Origin: Microtetraspora glauca
GTDB taxonomy: Bacteria > Actinomycetota > Actinomycetes > Streptosporangiales > Streptosporangiaceae
NCBI GenBank assembly: GCA_001570385.1
Contig: BBYL01000018.1
Coordinates: 124,001 to 188,000 of the forward strand
DNA: 64,000 nucleotides
Direction of reading: 5' to 3'
Shown: positions 43,111 to 51,893 of the stretch, one piece after another
Layout: each line of letters starts with the position of its first letter
Position numbering within the stretch: the stretch's first letter is position 1
Position numbers and translations under genes: made by a program
The notes under the pieces: generated by a model
Told to the model about the DNA's origin: nothing
Databases searched by the model: none
What the model saw: only the letters and a program-made list of their open reading frames with translations

Positions 43111-44981
43111 GACTCACCACGGCCCAGGCGCTGGTCCTCTTCCTGTCCCGGCAGTGGAGCGAACGGGACGGCGTGGAGCGGCGGCTGATCGAGGGCTGCT
43201 TCGGCATCTTCGGCCACGGCAACGTCGCGGGCGTCGGCCAGGCGCTGGCCGAGCAGGGCGGGGGCACCCGGTCGGCCCTGCCGTACTATCTGGCGCGCAA
43301 CGAGCAGGCCATGGTCCACACCGCCGTCGGGTACGCGCGGGCGGCGAACCGGCTGTCCACGTTCGCCTGCACCACCTCGATCGGCCCCGGTGCGACCAAC
43401 ATGGTCACCGGGGCGGCGCTGGCCACGATCAACCGGATCCCGGTGCTGCTGCTCCCCGGCGACGTCTTCGCCACCAGGGTCGCCAGCCCGGTGCTCCAGG
43501 AGCTGGAGGACCCGCGCTCCTACGACGTGACGGTCAACGACACGCTGCGGCCGGTCTCCCGCTTCTTCGACCGGATCAACCGGCCCGAGCAGCTCCCGTC
43601 GGCGCTGCTCGCCGCGATGCGGGTGCTGACCGACCCGGCCGAGACCGGCGCGGTCACCCTCGCGCTGCCGCAGGACGTGCAGGCCGAGGCGTACGACTGG
43701 CCGGACGAGCTGTTCCGTGAGCGCGTGTGGCACGTTCCGCGTCCGGTGCCGGAGCCCGCCGCGCTGGCCCGTGCCGTACGCGCCCTGGAGTCCTCGCAGC
43801 GGCCGCTGATCGTGGCCGGCGGCGGGGTCAAGTACAGCGAGGCGTGGGAGGAACTGCGGCACTTCGCCGAGAGGCACGGCATCCCGGTCGGCGAGACGCA
43901 GGCGGGCAAGGGCGCGCTCCCGCACGACCATCCGCTCGCGGTCGGCGCCATCGGCCACACCGGTACGGAGGCGGCCGACACGCTGGCCCGCGAGGCCGAC
44001 CTGGTGATCGGCGTCGGCACCCGCTACAGCGACTTCACCACCGCCTCGCGGACGCTGTTCGGCGCCGCGCGGTTCCTCAACCTCAACGTCACCGCGTTCG
44101 ACGCGGCCAAGCACGCGGGCGAGATGCTGGTCGCCGACGCCAGGGAGGCGCTCCTCGCCCTCGACGCGGCGGTCGGCAGGACCGTGGGCGCGGCGGGCTG
44201 GCGGGCCGATCCCGAGTGGACCGCGCGGGCGGCGAACCTGGCCGACGGATGGCGGGCGGAGATCGCCGGAGCCGTCTCCGGCGACGCGCTGACCCAGCCG
44301 GTGCTCCTCGGCATCGTCAACGACGTGGTGAACGACCTGCCCGACGGCGGCGTGGTGGTCAACGCCGCCGGATCGATGCCCGGTGACCTGCACAGGCTGT
44401 GGCGGGCGTCCGACCCTGAGCAGTATCACGTCGAGTACGGCTACTCCTGCATGGGCTACGAGATCGCCGGAGGGCTGGGCGTGAAGCTGGCCCGTCCGGA
44501 GCGCGAGGTGGTCGTGCTGGTGGGCGACGGGTCGTACCTCATGATGGCCCAGGAGATCGCCACCGCCGTGCAGGAGGGCGTCAAGCTCGTCGTCGTGCTG
44601 GTCGACAACCACGGGTTCGCCTCCATCGGCAACCTGTCGGAGTCGGTGGGCGCGCGGCGGCTCGGCACGGCCTACCGCCTGCGCGGCGAGTCGGGCGACC
44701 TGGACGGCGACCGGCTCCCCGTGGATCTGGCCGTCAACGCGGCCAGCCTCGGCGCGGACGTGCTGACGGCCAGGGACCCGGAGGGCCTGCGGGCCGCGCT
44801 CGCCAAGGCGGTCGCGGCCACGACCACCACGGTCGTCTACGTCGAGCCCGTCCCGGGAGAGGGGCCGGGCGCGCAGGCCTGGTGGGACGTCCCGGTCGCC
44901 GAGGTGTCGAACCTGCCCGAGGTGCGGGCGGCACGGGAACGCTACGACGAGCACAAGCGCGACCAGCGGCTCTACCTCTGA
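43107..44981 (+). CDS. iolD: 3D-(3,5/4)-trihydroxycyclohexane-1,2-dione hydrolase
   Basis: A 624-residue thiamine-diphosphate enzyme. The N-terminal Pyr domain has GIFGHGNVAGVGQAL and the activating Glu in RNEQAMVHTA; the PP domain has VGDGSYLMMAQEI with the downstream N of DNHGF as the ThDP-Mg motif. IolD opens the six-membered carbocycle, the committing step of inositol breakdown and the enzyme most diagnostic for this pathway. Its start overlaps the aldolase stop (ATGA), and its stop overlaps the PiT start (TGATG). Confidence 0.94.
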   Translation: MRLTTAQALVLFLSRQWSERDGVERRLIEGCFGIFGHGNVAGVGQALAEQGGGTRSALPYYLARNEQAMVHTAVGYARAANRLSTFACTTSIGPGATNMVTGAALATINRIPVLLLPGDVFATRVASPVLQELEDPRSYDVTVNDTLRPVSRFFDRINRPEQLPSALLAAMRVLTDPAETGAVTLALPQDVQAEAYDWPDELFRERVWHVPRPVPEPAALARAVRALESSQRPLIVAGGGVKYSEAWEELRHFAERHGIPVGETQAGKGALPHDHPLAVGAIGHTGTEAADTLAREADLVIGVGTRYSDFTTASRTLFGAARFLNLNVTAFDAAKHAGEMLVADAREALLALDAAVGRTVGAAGWRADPEWTARAANLADGWRAEIAGAVSGDALTQPVLLGIVNDVVNDLPDGGVVVNAAGSMPGDLHRLWRASDPEQYHVEYGYSCMGYEIAGGLGVKLARPEREVVVLVGDGSYLMMAQEIATAVQEGVKLVVVLVDNHGFASIGNLSESVGARRLGTAYRLRGESGDLDGDRLPVDLAVNAASLGADVLTARDPEGLRAALAKAVAATTTTVVYVEPVPGEGPGAQAWWDVPVAEVSNLPEVRAARERYDEHKRDQRLYL

Positions 44982-45961
44982 TGGGGTGGACGCTCGCGTT
45001 CGCCGCCGTGGCGATCCTGTTCGTGCTGATCAGCGGGGCCAACGACGGCGCCACGCTCATCGGGCTCGGGCTCAGGTTCCCCCGCTCCCCGGGCTGGCTG
45101 ATCGCGGCGCTCCCGCTGCTGGTGATCTTCGCGGCGCCGTACGCGCTGGGCGTGGAGGTGGCGCGGACGTTCACCGAGCGGCTGGCGAACCTCGGCACCG
45201 GCACGGGCGCCGCGGTGTTCCTCGCGGGAGTGGTGACCGGCGTGGTCGTGGTCGCCGTCCTCACCGGCAAGGGGCTGCCGACCAGCCTGACCCTGGCGGT
45301 GATCGGGGGGATCGCCGGCGCCGGGCTGGGCGCCGGGCTCCCGGTGTCGTGGTCGGGCCTGGTGTCCGTCCTGGTGATCGGCGCCGCCGCGCCCCTGGTC
45401 GGCCTGCTGCTGGGGCTCCTGCTGGGAGCGTCGTCGCGCCGCGTGCCGTCCTTCCGGGGGATGCCCCGGGTCGTCCTCGGCGCGCACGTTCTGGCCTACA
45501 CCGCGCAGTGCGTGGCGTACGCGGTGAACGACGGCCAGAAGATGATCGCGGTCGTGAGCGTGGCGGTCGGCGTGGCCCGCGCGGGAGTGGGCGGTGTCGG
45601 GCCGGTCGAGGTCCCGCCCGTCTGGATGGCCCTGCTCGCGGGGTTGTTCCTCGTCGGGGCGCTGACCAGCCTCACCCGGGTCGGCGAACGGCTCGGCCGG
45701 GGCCTGGTCATCACCCGCCCGCTGCACATCGTGTCGGCCGAGACGGCGGCCACCGGCGCCGTGCTCGGGAGCGCGGCGCTCGGAAGTCCGGTGAGCATGA
45801 CCCAGTCCATCACCGCCGGAGTGGTGGGCGTGGCGGCGAGCGAGGGAGTGCGGAGGGTGCGATGGCAGGGCGTCGTGAACATGGGTACGGCATGGTTGGT
45901 CACGCTGCCGTCGTCGATGGCGCTGGCCTGCCTCGCCGGCCTCGCGCTGAGACTGGTGTGA
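44981..45961 (+). CDS. PiT-family inorganic phosphate transporter
   Basis: A 326-residue polytopic protein with the PiT repeat signatures GANDGATLIG near the N-terminus and NDGQKMIAV in the middle, plus SAETAATGAVLGSA and PVSMTQS. PiT proteins carry metal-phosphate with protons and can run in either direction according to the gradient. Location inside an inositol operon next to three phosphatase-type genes suggests it balances phosphate released from imported esters, by efflux or by uptake of phosphate freed outside by phytase. It is shorter than the 400-500 residue enterobacterial Pit. Confidence 0.88.
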   Translation: MGWTLAFAAVAILFVLISGANDGATLIGLGLRFPRSPGWLIAALPLLVIFAAPYALGVEVARTFTERLANLGTGTGAAVFLAGVVTGVVVVAVLTGKGLPTSLTLAVIGGIAGAGLGAGLPVSWSGLVSVLVIGAAAPLVGLLLGLLLGASSRRVPSFRGMPRVVLGAHVLAYTAQCVAYAVNDGQKMIAVVSVAVGVARAGVGGVGPVEVPPVWMALLAGLFLVGALTSLTRVGERLGRGLVITRPLHIVSAETAATGAVLGSAALGSPVSMTQSITAGVVGVAASEGVRRVRWQGVVNMGTAWLVTLPSSMALACLAGLALRLV

Positions 45962-46614
45962 GCGCCGACCGCCGCCTCAGGCGGTTCGTACGGGCATGGG
46001 ACGACCTGCGGGGCCGGTCAGGACGGCGGATCGTGGACCTGGTCCTCGGCCAGATCGCGGTCGCCAGGGCGGGAGCCGTACTGGCCCGCTCGGTGGCGGA
46101 GGGCACGATCGAGCGGTCGGCGGCGCGCGTCCAGATGGCCGAGGTGGAGCACGAGGGAGACGCGGAACGCGCCGAGCTCGTCCGCGTCCTGCGCCGGGTG
46201 CTCGCCACCCCCATCGACAGGGAGGACCTGTTCCGGCTCTCCCGGTCGATCGACGACGTGCTCGACCACCTGCGCGACTACGTGCGCGAGACGGACCTGT
46301 TCGGGCCGAAGGACCTCGGATTCGCGGTCGAGCCGCTGCAGGCGGTGATCGACGGCCTGGACGAGCTGGAGGTCGCCGTCGACAAGATCATCGATGATCC
46401 GGGCTCGGTGACCCGGGCCGTGCTCGCCACGCGCAAGGCGTGCAGCAGGGTCCGCCAGCTCTACCAGACCCGGTTGGCCGAGCTGTTCGCCGGCCCGCTG
46501 GAGATGGACACCCTGCGCAGGCGCGAACTGCTGTCCCGGCTGGACGCGGTGGGCCGCCGGCTCGGCGAGGCGGCCGACGCCCTCGCCGACGCCATGCTCA
46601 AGCGAAGCCACTGA
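45958..46614 (+). CDS. DUF47/PhoU-like partner of the PiT transporter
   Basis: A 218-residue all-helical protein of the DUF47 (TIGR00153, PhoU-like) family, with helix motifs VEHEGDAERAELVRVL and LFRLSRSIDDVLDHLRDYV whose acidic residues bind metal in PhoU. Genes of this family are commonly coupled to pit, where the product modulates transport. The GTG start overlaps the PiT stop by four bases. A 32-bp gap with AAGGAA follows before the ABC permease, the largest gap within the operon. Confidence 0.88.
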   Translation: MSADRRLRRFVRAWDDLRGRSGRRIVDLVLGQIAVARAGAVLARSVAEGTIERSAARVQMAEVEHEGDAERAELVRVLRRVLATPIDREDLFRLSRSIDDVLDHLRDYVRETDLFGPKDLGFAVEPLQAVIDGLDELEVAVDKIIDDPGSVTRAVLATRKACSRVRQLYQTRLAELFAGPLEMDTLRRRELLSRLDAVGRRLGEAADALADAMLKRSH

Positions 46615-46646
46615 GAAGTGGAACCATCCCCCCGAAGGAAATCCCC

Positions 46647-48473
46647 ATGGCAGTTCTCACCAAGGCGGAAGCACCGCCACCCCCACCAGGACGGCGCAGG
46701 CTGCTGTACCGGCTCCAGGTTCTGCGCCATGATCCGACCGCCGCGCTCGGCCTGATCCTGGTCGTCGTCCTCGGCTACCTCGTCGTGGCGCCGCTGGTCG
46801 CGGTGCTCTCCGACTCGGCCCGGCTGCAGTACGGCGACGAGATCCACGCCGGTCAGCGCCCCGGAGAATGGACCGGCTACTACCTCTGGCGGGTGTTCCG
46901 CTCGCAGATCAGCGGCCTGCTGTTCTGGGAGCCGCTGCTCAACACGCTGGTGGTCGCCGTCGGGACCACGTTGTTCGCGCTCATCGTCGGGGGAGGCATG
47001 GCCTGGCTCGTGACCAGGACGAACGTGCCGGGCCGCAAGTGGCTGGCCGGCGCGCTCGTGGTGCCGTACATGCTGCCGTCGTGGACGTTCTCCCTGGCCT
47101 GGCTGACGCTGTTCAAGAACGAGCGCGCCGCCGGCCAGGTCGGGATCCTGCAGTCCGTGGGCATCAGGACGCCCGACTGGCTCGCCTACGGCCCGCTGCC
47201 GATCATCGTCACCCTGGGGCTGCACTACTACCCGTTCGTGCTGCTCCTGGTCGGCAACGCGCTGCGCCGCATCGACGTCCAGCTGGAGGACTCGGCCCGC
47301 ATCCTCGGCGCCCCGCAGCGGACCGTCATCCGGCGGATCGTGGTGCCGCTGATGCTCCCCGCGCTCTCGTCCGCGGTGCTGCTGGTCATCGGCCGGGTGC
47401 TCGGCACGTTCGGCACGCCGTACGTGCTGGGGCTGCCGGCGGACTACCGGGTGTTGTCCACCGGGCTGTTCCAGTCGATCAGGGACCGCAGCACCGGCGT
47501 GGCCTCGGTGATCGCGATGGTGATCGTCGCCATCGGCATTCTGATCGTCCTGGCCGACACCCGGATGATGCGCGAGCACCGCCGGTTCGTCACCGTGGGC
47601 GGCAAGGGCGCGATGGACCGGCTGAGCGACCTGCGCCGCTGGCGCTGGCCCGCGTTCGCGCTCGGCGTGGTCGTCTTCTTGGTGAGCGTCCTGGTCCCCG
47701 TGCTCACCCTGCTGCTGTCCACGGTCACCCGCACGCCGCTGGACCTGTCCACGTTCACGCTGGACTACTGGCTGGCCGAGCGGCTGCCCGGCGCGGTCGG
47801 CTTCCCGCACGGAGTGTTCCGCGGATCCGAACTGTGGGCGGCGGCCTGGAACTCGCTGCGCATCGTCGGCCTCGCCTCGATCATCTGCGCCGTCCTCGGC
47901 CTGCTGATCGGATACGTCGTGGTGCGCGGGACGGCGCCGCGCGTCGCCGCCTTCCTCCGCCAGGTCTCGTTCCTTCCCTACCTCATCCCCGGCATCGCGT
48001 TCGCGGCGGCCTCGCTGTCCCTGTTCGCCGTCGCCAGGGGACCGATCCCCGCGTTGTACGGCACCACGTTCCTGCTGATCCTGGTGATGGCGGTGACGCA
48101 CCTGCCGTACAGCTCACGCTCGGGCATCGCGGCGATGACGCAGCTCGGCCGTGAGCCGGAGGAGGCCGCGCAGATCGCGGGCGCGTCCTGGTGGCAACGC
48201 ATGAGCAGGATCGTCTTCCCGATCCAGAAGGGCGCCCTCGTCACCGGGATCATCCTGCCGTTCGTCTCCGGTCTCAAGGAGCTCAGCATCGTGATCATGC
48301 TGACCACCACCGGGACCCAGCTGCTCACGACCCTCTCCATCGGGCTCGTGGACTACGGATACACCCAGCTCGCCAACGCGGTCGTGCTCGTGATCGCCTT
48401 GGTGTCCTTCACCATGACCTACCTGACCCAGCGGCTGACCAACAGCAGCCTGGCGTCCGGCCTGGGAGGATAG
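46647..48473 (+). CDS. ABC permease, fused double-domain (FbpB/AfuB type)
   Basis: A 608-residue membrane protein made of two tandem permease domains with about twelve helices. Each has an EAA-type loop that contacts the ATPase: RIDVQLEDSARILGAPQ in the first and EPEEAAQIAGASWWQRMSRIVFP in the second. Fused permeases are usual for ferric-iron and AfuB-type phosphate-ester importers. The ATPase gene begins immediately after its stop. It should pair with the lipoprotein encoded at 37170-38336, since no other binding protein is in the locus. Confidence 0.92.
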   Translation: MAVLTKAEAPPPPPGRRRLLYRLQVLRHDPTAALGLILVVVLGYLVVAPLVAVLSDSARLQYGDEIHAGQRPGEWTGYYLWRVFRSQISGLLFWEPLLNTLVVAVGTTLFALIVGGGMAWLVTRTNVPGRKWLAGALVVPYMLPSWTFSLAWLTLFKNERAAGQVGILQSVGIRTPDWLAYGPLPIIVTLGLHYYPFVLLLVGNALRRIDVQLEDSARILGAPQRTVIRRIVVPLMLPALSSAVLLVIGRVLGTFGTPYVLGLPADYRVLSTGLFQSIRDRSTGVASVIAMVIVAIGILIVLADTRMMREHRRFVTVGGKGAMDRLSDLRRWRWPAFALGVVVFLVSVLVPVLTLLLSTVTRTPLDLSTFTLDYWLAERLPGAVGFPHGVFRGSELWAAAWNSLRIVGLASIICAVLGLLIGYVVVRGTAPRVAAFLRQVSFLPYLIPGIAFAAASLSLFAVARGPIPALYGTTFLLILVMAVTHLPYSSRSGIAAMTQLGREPEEAAQIAGASWWQRMSRIVFPIQKGALVTGIILPFVSGLKELSIVIMLTTTGTQLLTTLSIGLVDYGYTQLANAVVLVIALVSFTMTYLTQRLTNSSLASGLGG

Positions 48474-49568
48474 ATGCCGAACATCACTTTGAGCGGAGTC
48501 GCCAAGAGCTACGGCGGCCACGACTACGCCGTCAGGAACCTCGACCTGACCATCCCGGACGGCGCCTTCATGTGCCTTCTCGGTCCCTCCGGATGCGGCA
48601 AGACCACCACCCTGCGGATGATCGCCGGGCTGGAGCAGCCGTCCGCCGGCACCATCGCGGTCGGCGACCGGATCCTCGACTCCGTCGAGCACGGCCGCTA
48701 TGTCCCGCCGGAGAAGCGCGGCATGGGGCTGGTCTTCCAGAACTACGCCCTCTGGCCGCACCTGTCGATCCGCGAGAACGTCGAGTTCGGGCTGCGCATG
48801 CGCAAGGTGCCCGGCCCCGAGCGGCGGGCCAGGGCGGAGGAGGCGCTGCGGATGGTCCACGTGGACGCCGCGATGGACCGCTATCCCTCCCAGCTCTCCG
48901 GCGGCCAGCAGCAGCGCGTCGCGCTGGCCAGGATGCTGGCGATCAACCCCGAGGTGCTGCTGCTCGACGAGCCGCTGTCCAACCTCGACGCGCAGCTGCG
49001 GCTGGAGATGCGCGCCGAGCTCAAGCGCATCCACGAGGAGTCGGGCGCGACCATCGTCTTCGTCACCCACGACCAGCTCGAGGCGCTGACGATGGCGACG
49101 GACATCGCGGTCATGAACCAGGGCGAGCTGCAGCAGCTCGCCGCTCCGATGGACATGTACGACCGGCCGGCCAACCGGTTCGTCGCCGAGTTCGTCGGCA
49201 GCCCTCCCATGGCCATCGTGGACACCGGCCCCGAGCCGGGCGGGCTGGCCGGCTCGCTGCTCCGGCATGTCGCCGCGCGGGCGGAGTGCGTCCCCGCCGC
49301 CGTCGGCATCCGGCCCGAGGCGCTCCGGTTCGGCCCGCCTCCGGCGGGAGCCTGGCACGAGGAGGCGACGGTCGAGGCCGTGCTCCCCGCCGGGTCGTCC
49401 TGGACCGTACGGCTCCGCATCCTGGACACGGACCTGTACGCCGTCTCCTACACGCCGGTCGACTCCGCGCCCGGGGACACGGTGACCTGCTGGACCGAGC
49501 GGATGCACCTGTTCGACGCGGACGGCGCCCGGATCGCCGCCTGGGACGAGGCGGGGGTGGCCGCGTGA
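48474..49568 (+). CDS. ABC transporter ATPase, FbpC/AfuC-like
   Basis: A 364-residue ATPase. Walker A is GPSGCGKTTTLR, the Q-loop is VFQNYALWPH, the signature is LSGGQQQRVALARML, Walker B is LLLDEPLSNLDA and the switch His is in FVTHDQLEA. The C-terminal 120 residues form a TOBE/MOP-type regulatory domain. The domain order and the SNLDAQLR D-loop place it with iron/polyamine/phosphate-ester importers. It begins one base after the permease TAG codon and overlaps the next gene by four bases. Confidence 0.94.
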   Translation: MPNITLSGVAKSYGGHDYAVRNLDLTIPDGAFMCLLGPSGCGKTTTLRMIAGLEQPSAGTIAVGDRILDSVEHGRYVPPEKRGMGLVFQNYALWPHLSIRENVEFGLRMRKVPGPERRARAEEALRMVHVDAAMDRYPSQLSGGQQQRVALARMLAINPEVLLLDEPLSNLDAQLRLEMRAELKRIHEESGATIVFVTHDQLEALTMATDIAVMNQGELQQLAAPMDMYDRPANRFVAEFVGSPPMAIVDTGPEPGGLAGSLLRHVAARAECVPAAVGIRPEALRFGPPPAGAWHEEATVEAVLPAGSSWTVRLRILDTDLYAVSYTPVDSAPGDTVTCWTERMHLFDADGARIAAWDEAGVAA

Positions 49569-50329
49569 TCCGGCCCAAGGCGCTGCTCCTGGACTTCGGT
49601 GGCGTGATCGTCGAGACCGCGAGGCGACCGGAGTGGGCGGCGGAGCTCGCCGCCGAGGTACACGGCATGCTGACCCGGGCGGGCTTCGAGGAGCTCGGCG
49701 TCGAGGACGTCGAGAGCGACATCCAGGCGGCCGCCCGTGCCGACAAGTACTGGAAGGACTCCACCTCGCGGCAGTTCGACCCGGAGGAGATGACGCACCG
49801 CCGGTACTGGGCCGACTTCGTCGCCGGGGACTGGCCCGTCCAGGCGCGTTCCCTGGTGACGGCCGAGGCGACGCCGCTCTGCCGGCGGATGGGCGAGCTG
49901 CGCAGCGACCGCAAGACGCGTCCCGTGATGGAGGAGTTGCTGGCCGCCTGCTGGGCCAACGGCGTCGTGCCCGGCGTGGTGAGCAACGCCCTGTGCGGGG
50001 CCGTGCACCGCGACTACATGGCCGCGACCGGCCTCGACCGCCAGGTGGCGGTGCAGGTCTACAGCGACGAGGTCGGTGTGCGCAAACCCAACCCGGAGAT
50101 GATCTGGATCGCCTGCCGGGCCCTGGGCGTGGACCCCGCGGAGGTCTGGTACGTCGGCGACAACTACGACAGGGACGTGGTCTGCGGCGCCCGCGCCACG
50201 GTCGGAGCCACCGTGCTCATGGCGTCCCGGAGCACGGACAAGATTCCCTACAAGGTACGGCAGCGCCCTCAGGCGATCGTCGAGGACCCGCGCGGCCTGC
50301 TGGAACTCCTGGAGGAGACATGGATCTGA
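49565..50329 (+). CDS. HAD-superfamily hydrolase (phosphatase-like)
   Basis: A 254-residue HAD hydrolase. Motif I is LLLDFGGVIVE, with the second Asp of DxD replaced by Gly-Gly, as in the subgroup with DFGGV (epoxide-hydrolase-like/YihX type). Motif II is VVSNAL, motif III Lys is in GVRKPNPEM, and motif IV is YVGDNYDRDV. The loss of the usual general acid Asp (DFGG rather than DxDG) weakens a simple phosphatase call, although YihX-type enzymes with this motif do act on sugar phosphates. Its location suggests dephosphorylation of an inositol or sugar phosphate. Confidence 0.82.
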   Translation: MIRPKALLLDFGGVIVETARRPEWAAELAAEVHGMLTRAGFEELGVEDVESDIQAAARADKYWKDSTSRQFDPEEMTHRRYWADFVAGDWPVQARSLVTAEATPLCRRMGELRSDRKTRPVMEELLAACWANGVVPGVVSNALCGAVHRDYMAATGLDRQVAVQVYSDEVGVRKPNPEMIWIACRALGVDPAEVWYVGDNYDRDVVCGARATVGATVLMASRSTDKIPYKVRQRPQAIVEDPRGLLELLEETWI

Positions 50330-51120
50330 GCATCTCGCGTGACCTGGCCGCCATCGCGGTGGAGGCGGCCAGGTCGGTCGGTGACCAGCTCAGGAAGGCG
50401 TTCAGGTCCCGCCCCGCCGTACAGACGAAGCGCGACTTCCACGACCCGGTCACCGAGCACGACAAGGCGGCGGAGGAGCGCATCCGCGAGGTCCTGACCC
50501 GGCTGTGCCCGGACAGCGTCATCGTGGGGGAGGAGGGCGGCACCCACGGGGAGGGCACCATCCGCTGGTACGTCGACCCCATCGACGGCACCGCGAACTT
50601 CGCCGCCGGCCTGCCGTTCTTCTGCACGTCCATCGGGGCGGTGGTCGGCGACGAGGTGGTGGCGGGCACCATCTACGACCCGGTGAGCGGCGACGAGTTC
50701 ACCGCCTCCCTCGAAGGCGCGTTCTGCAACGGCGAGGCGATCCGCAGCAGGGGCGCGCGCACCGACCGCGAGGCGGTGCTGCTGTCGAGCTTCCCCACCC
50801 CGCGCGACCTCGCCGCCGAGGGCGACGCCGCGCTGCACCGCTTCGCCCGGATGGTCGACGCGTTCGCGACCACCCGCCGCCCGGGGAGCGCGGCGCTGAA
50901 GCTCGCCCACGTCGCCGCCGGCTGGTCCGACGTGGCCTACGGCACGCACGTCAACGCCTGGGACGTGGCCGCGGGCTCGCTCCTGGTCGAGCGGGCCGGA
51001 GGCGTGTTCATCCCGCTGTCCGGCAGCGTCTTCGTCCCCGGCGGCTACCTCGCCTGCGTGGGCGGGTTCGACCTCGCGGGTTCCGTGATGGCGGAGGTCT
51101 CCACGAGGAGGGCCTCGTGA
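50320..51120 (+). CDS. Inositol monophosphatase family protein
   Basis: A 266-residue IMPase/FBPase-superfamily phosphatase. Metal-binding motifs are VGEEGG (Glu), WYVDPIDGTANFAAGLP (DPIDGT) and the C-terminal NAWDVAAGSLLVERAGG (WD). These lithium-sensitive Mg enzymes remove the last phosphate from inositol monophosphates, though some prefer histidinol phosphate, PAP or NADP. Within an operon for inositol-ring breakdown and phosphate-ester import, inositol monophosphate is the most economical substrate. The ATG overlaps the preceding HAD gene by ten bases. Confidence 0.92.
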   Translation: MDLSISRDLAAIAVEAARSVGDQLRKAFRSRPAVQTKRDFHDPVTEHDKAAEERIREVLTRLCPDSVIVGEEGGTHGEGTIRWYVDPIDGTANFAAGLPFFCTSIGAVVGDEVVAGTIYDPVSGDEFTASLEGAFCNGEAIRSRGARTDREAVLLSSFPTPRDLAAEGDAALHRFARMVDAFATTRRPGSAALKLAHVAAGWSDVAYGTHVNAWDVAAGSLLVERAGGVFIPLSGSVFVPGGYLACVGGFDLAGSVMAEVSTRRAS

Positions 51121-51893
51121 TCCGCTGGATCGTCACCGACCTGGACGGCACCCTCGTCGGGCGCGACCTGGCCATGGTCCCCGAGAGCGGGGACGCGCTG
51201 CGCCGGTTCATGGCGGCGGGCGGCGAGGTGATCGTCGCCACCGGCCGGATGGAGTCGTCGGCCCGCCGCTACGTCGAGGAGCTGGGACTGACCAGCCCGG
51301 CGATCCTCTACAACGGGGCGCGGACCGTGGATCTCGGCTCGGGGGCCGTGCTGCGCTCGCGCGCCCTGCCGGTGGACGCGTGGAAGTCCCTGATCGGCAT
51401 GTTCGACGAGCTTCCCGAGGGTGTCTACCCCGTGGCGTTCACCGGAGGCGAGGCGCTGGCCGTGCACGACGTGCCCGAGCTGCGGGACTACGCGCGGCGG
51501 GACGGGGTCGCGCTGCGCGACCCCGGTGACTGGGCGGCGCTGCCGCCCGGTGAGATCACCAAGTGCATGCTGATCGGCGCCGCCCCGGTCGAGGTCGAGT
51601 TGCCGGGGACGGTCGTCCTGCGGTCCGAGGCGACCTACCTCGAGGTGCTGCCCGAGGGGGCGACGAAGGGCACCGCGCTGCGCGAGCTCGCCGCGTCGCG
51701 CGGGGTGCCGATGGAGCAGATCGCGGCCATCGGCGACAACCCCAACGACCTGGACATGATCGCGGCGGCCGGACTGGGCGCCGCGGTCGGGGACGGCCAT
51801 CCGGACGTCCGCGCGGCGGCCGGTGTCGTGGTGGGCGCCTGCGCGGACGGCGCGGTCGCCGACCTCGTCGAGCTCGTCATGGCGGCCCGGTGA
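51117..51893 (+). CDS. Cof-type HAD phosphatase
   Basis: A 258-residue Cof/YidA-type (class IIB cap) HAD phosphatase. Motif I is IVTDLDGTLVGRD with both Asp residues, motif II is VIVATGRM, the Lys is in GATKGTALREL, and motif IV is AIGDNPNDLDMIAAAG. Such enzymes dephosphorylate diverse sugar phosphates. It is the last gene of the operon and starts on a GTGA overlap. It provides a second or third phosphatase step within one importer-linked cluster. Confidence 0.9.
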   Translation: MIRWIVTDLDGTLVGRDLAMVPESGDALRRFMAAGGEVIVATGRMESSARRYVEELGLTSPAILYNGARTVDLGSGAVLRSRALPVDAWKSLIGMFDELPEGVYPVAFTGGEALAVHDVPELRDYARRDGVALRDPGDWAALPPGEITKCMLIGAAPVEVELPGTVVLRSEATYLEVLPEGATKGTALRELAASRGVPMEQIAAIGDNPNDLDMIAAAGLGAAVGDGHPDVRAAAGVVVGACADGAVADLVELVMAAR

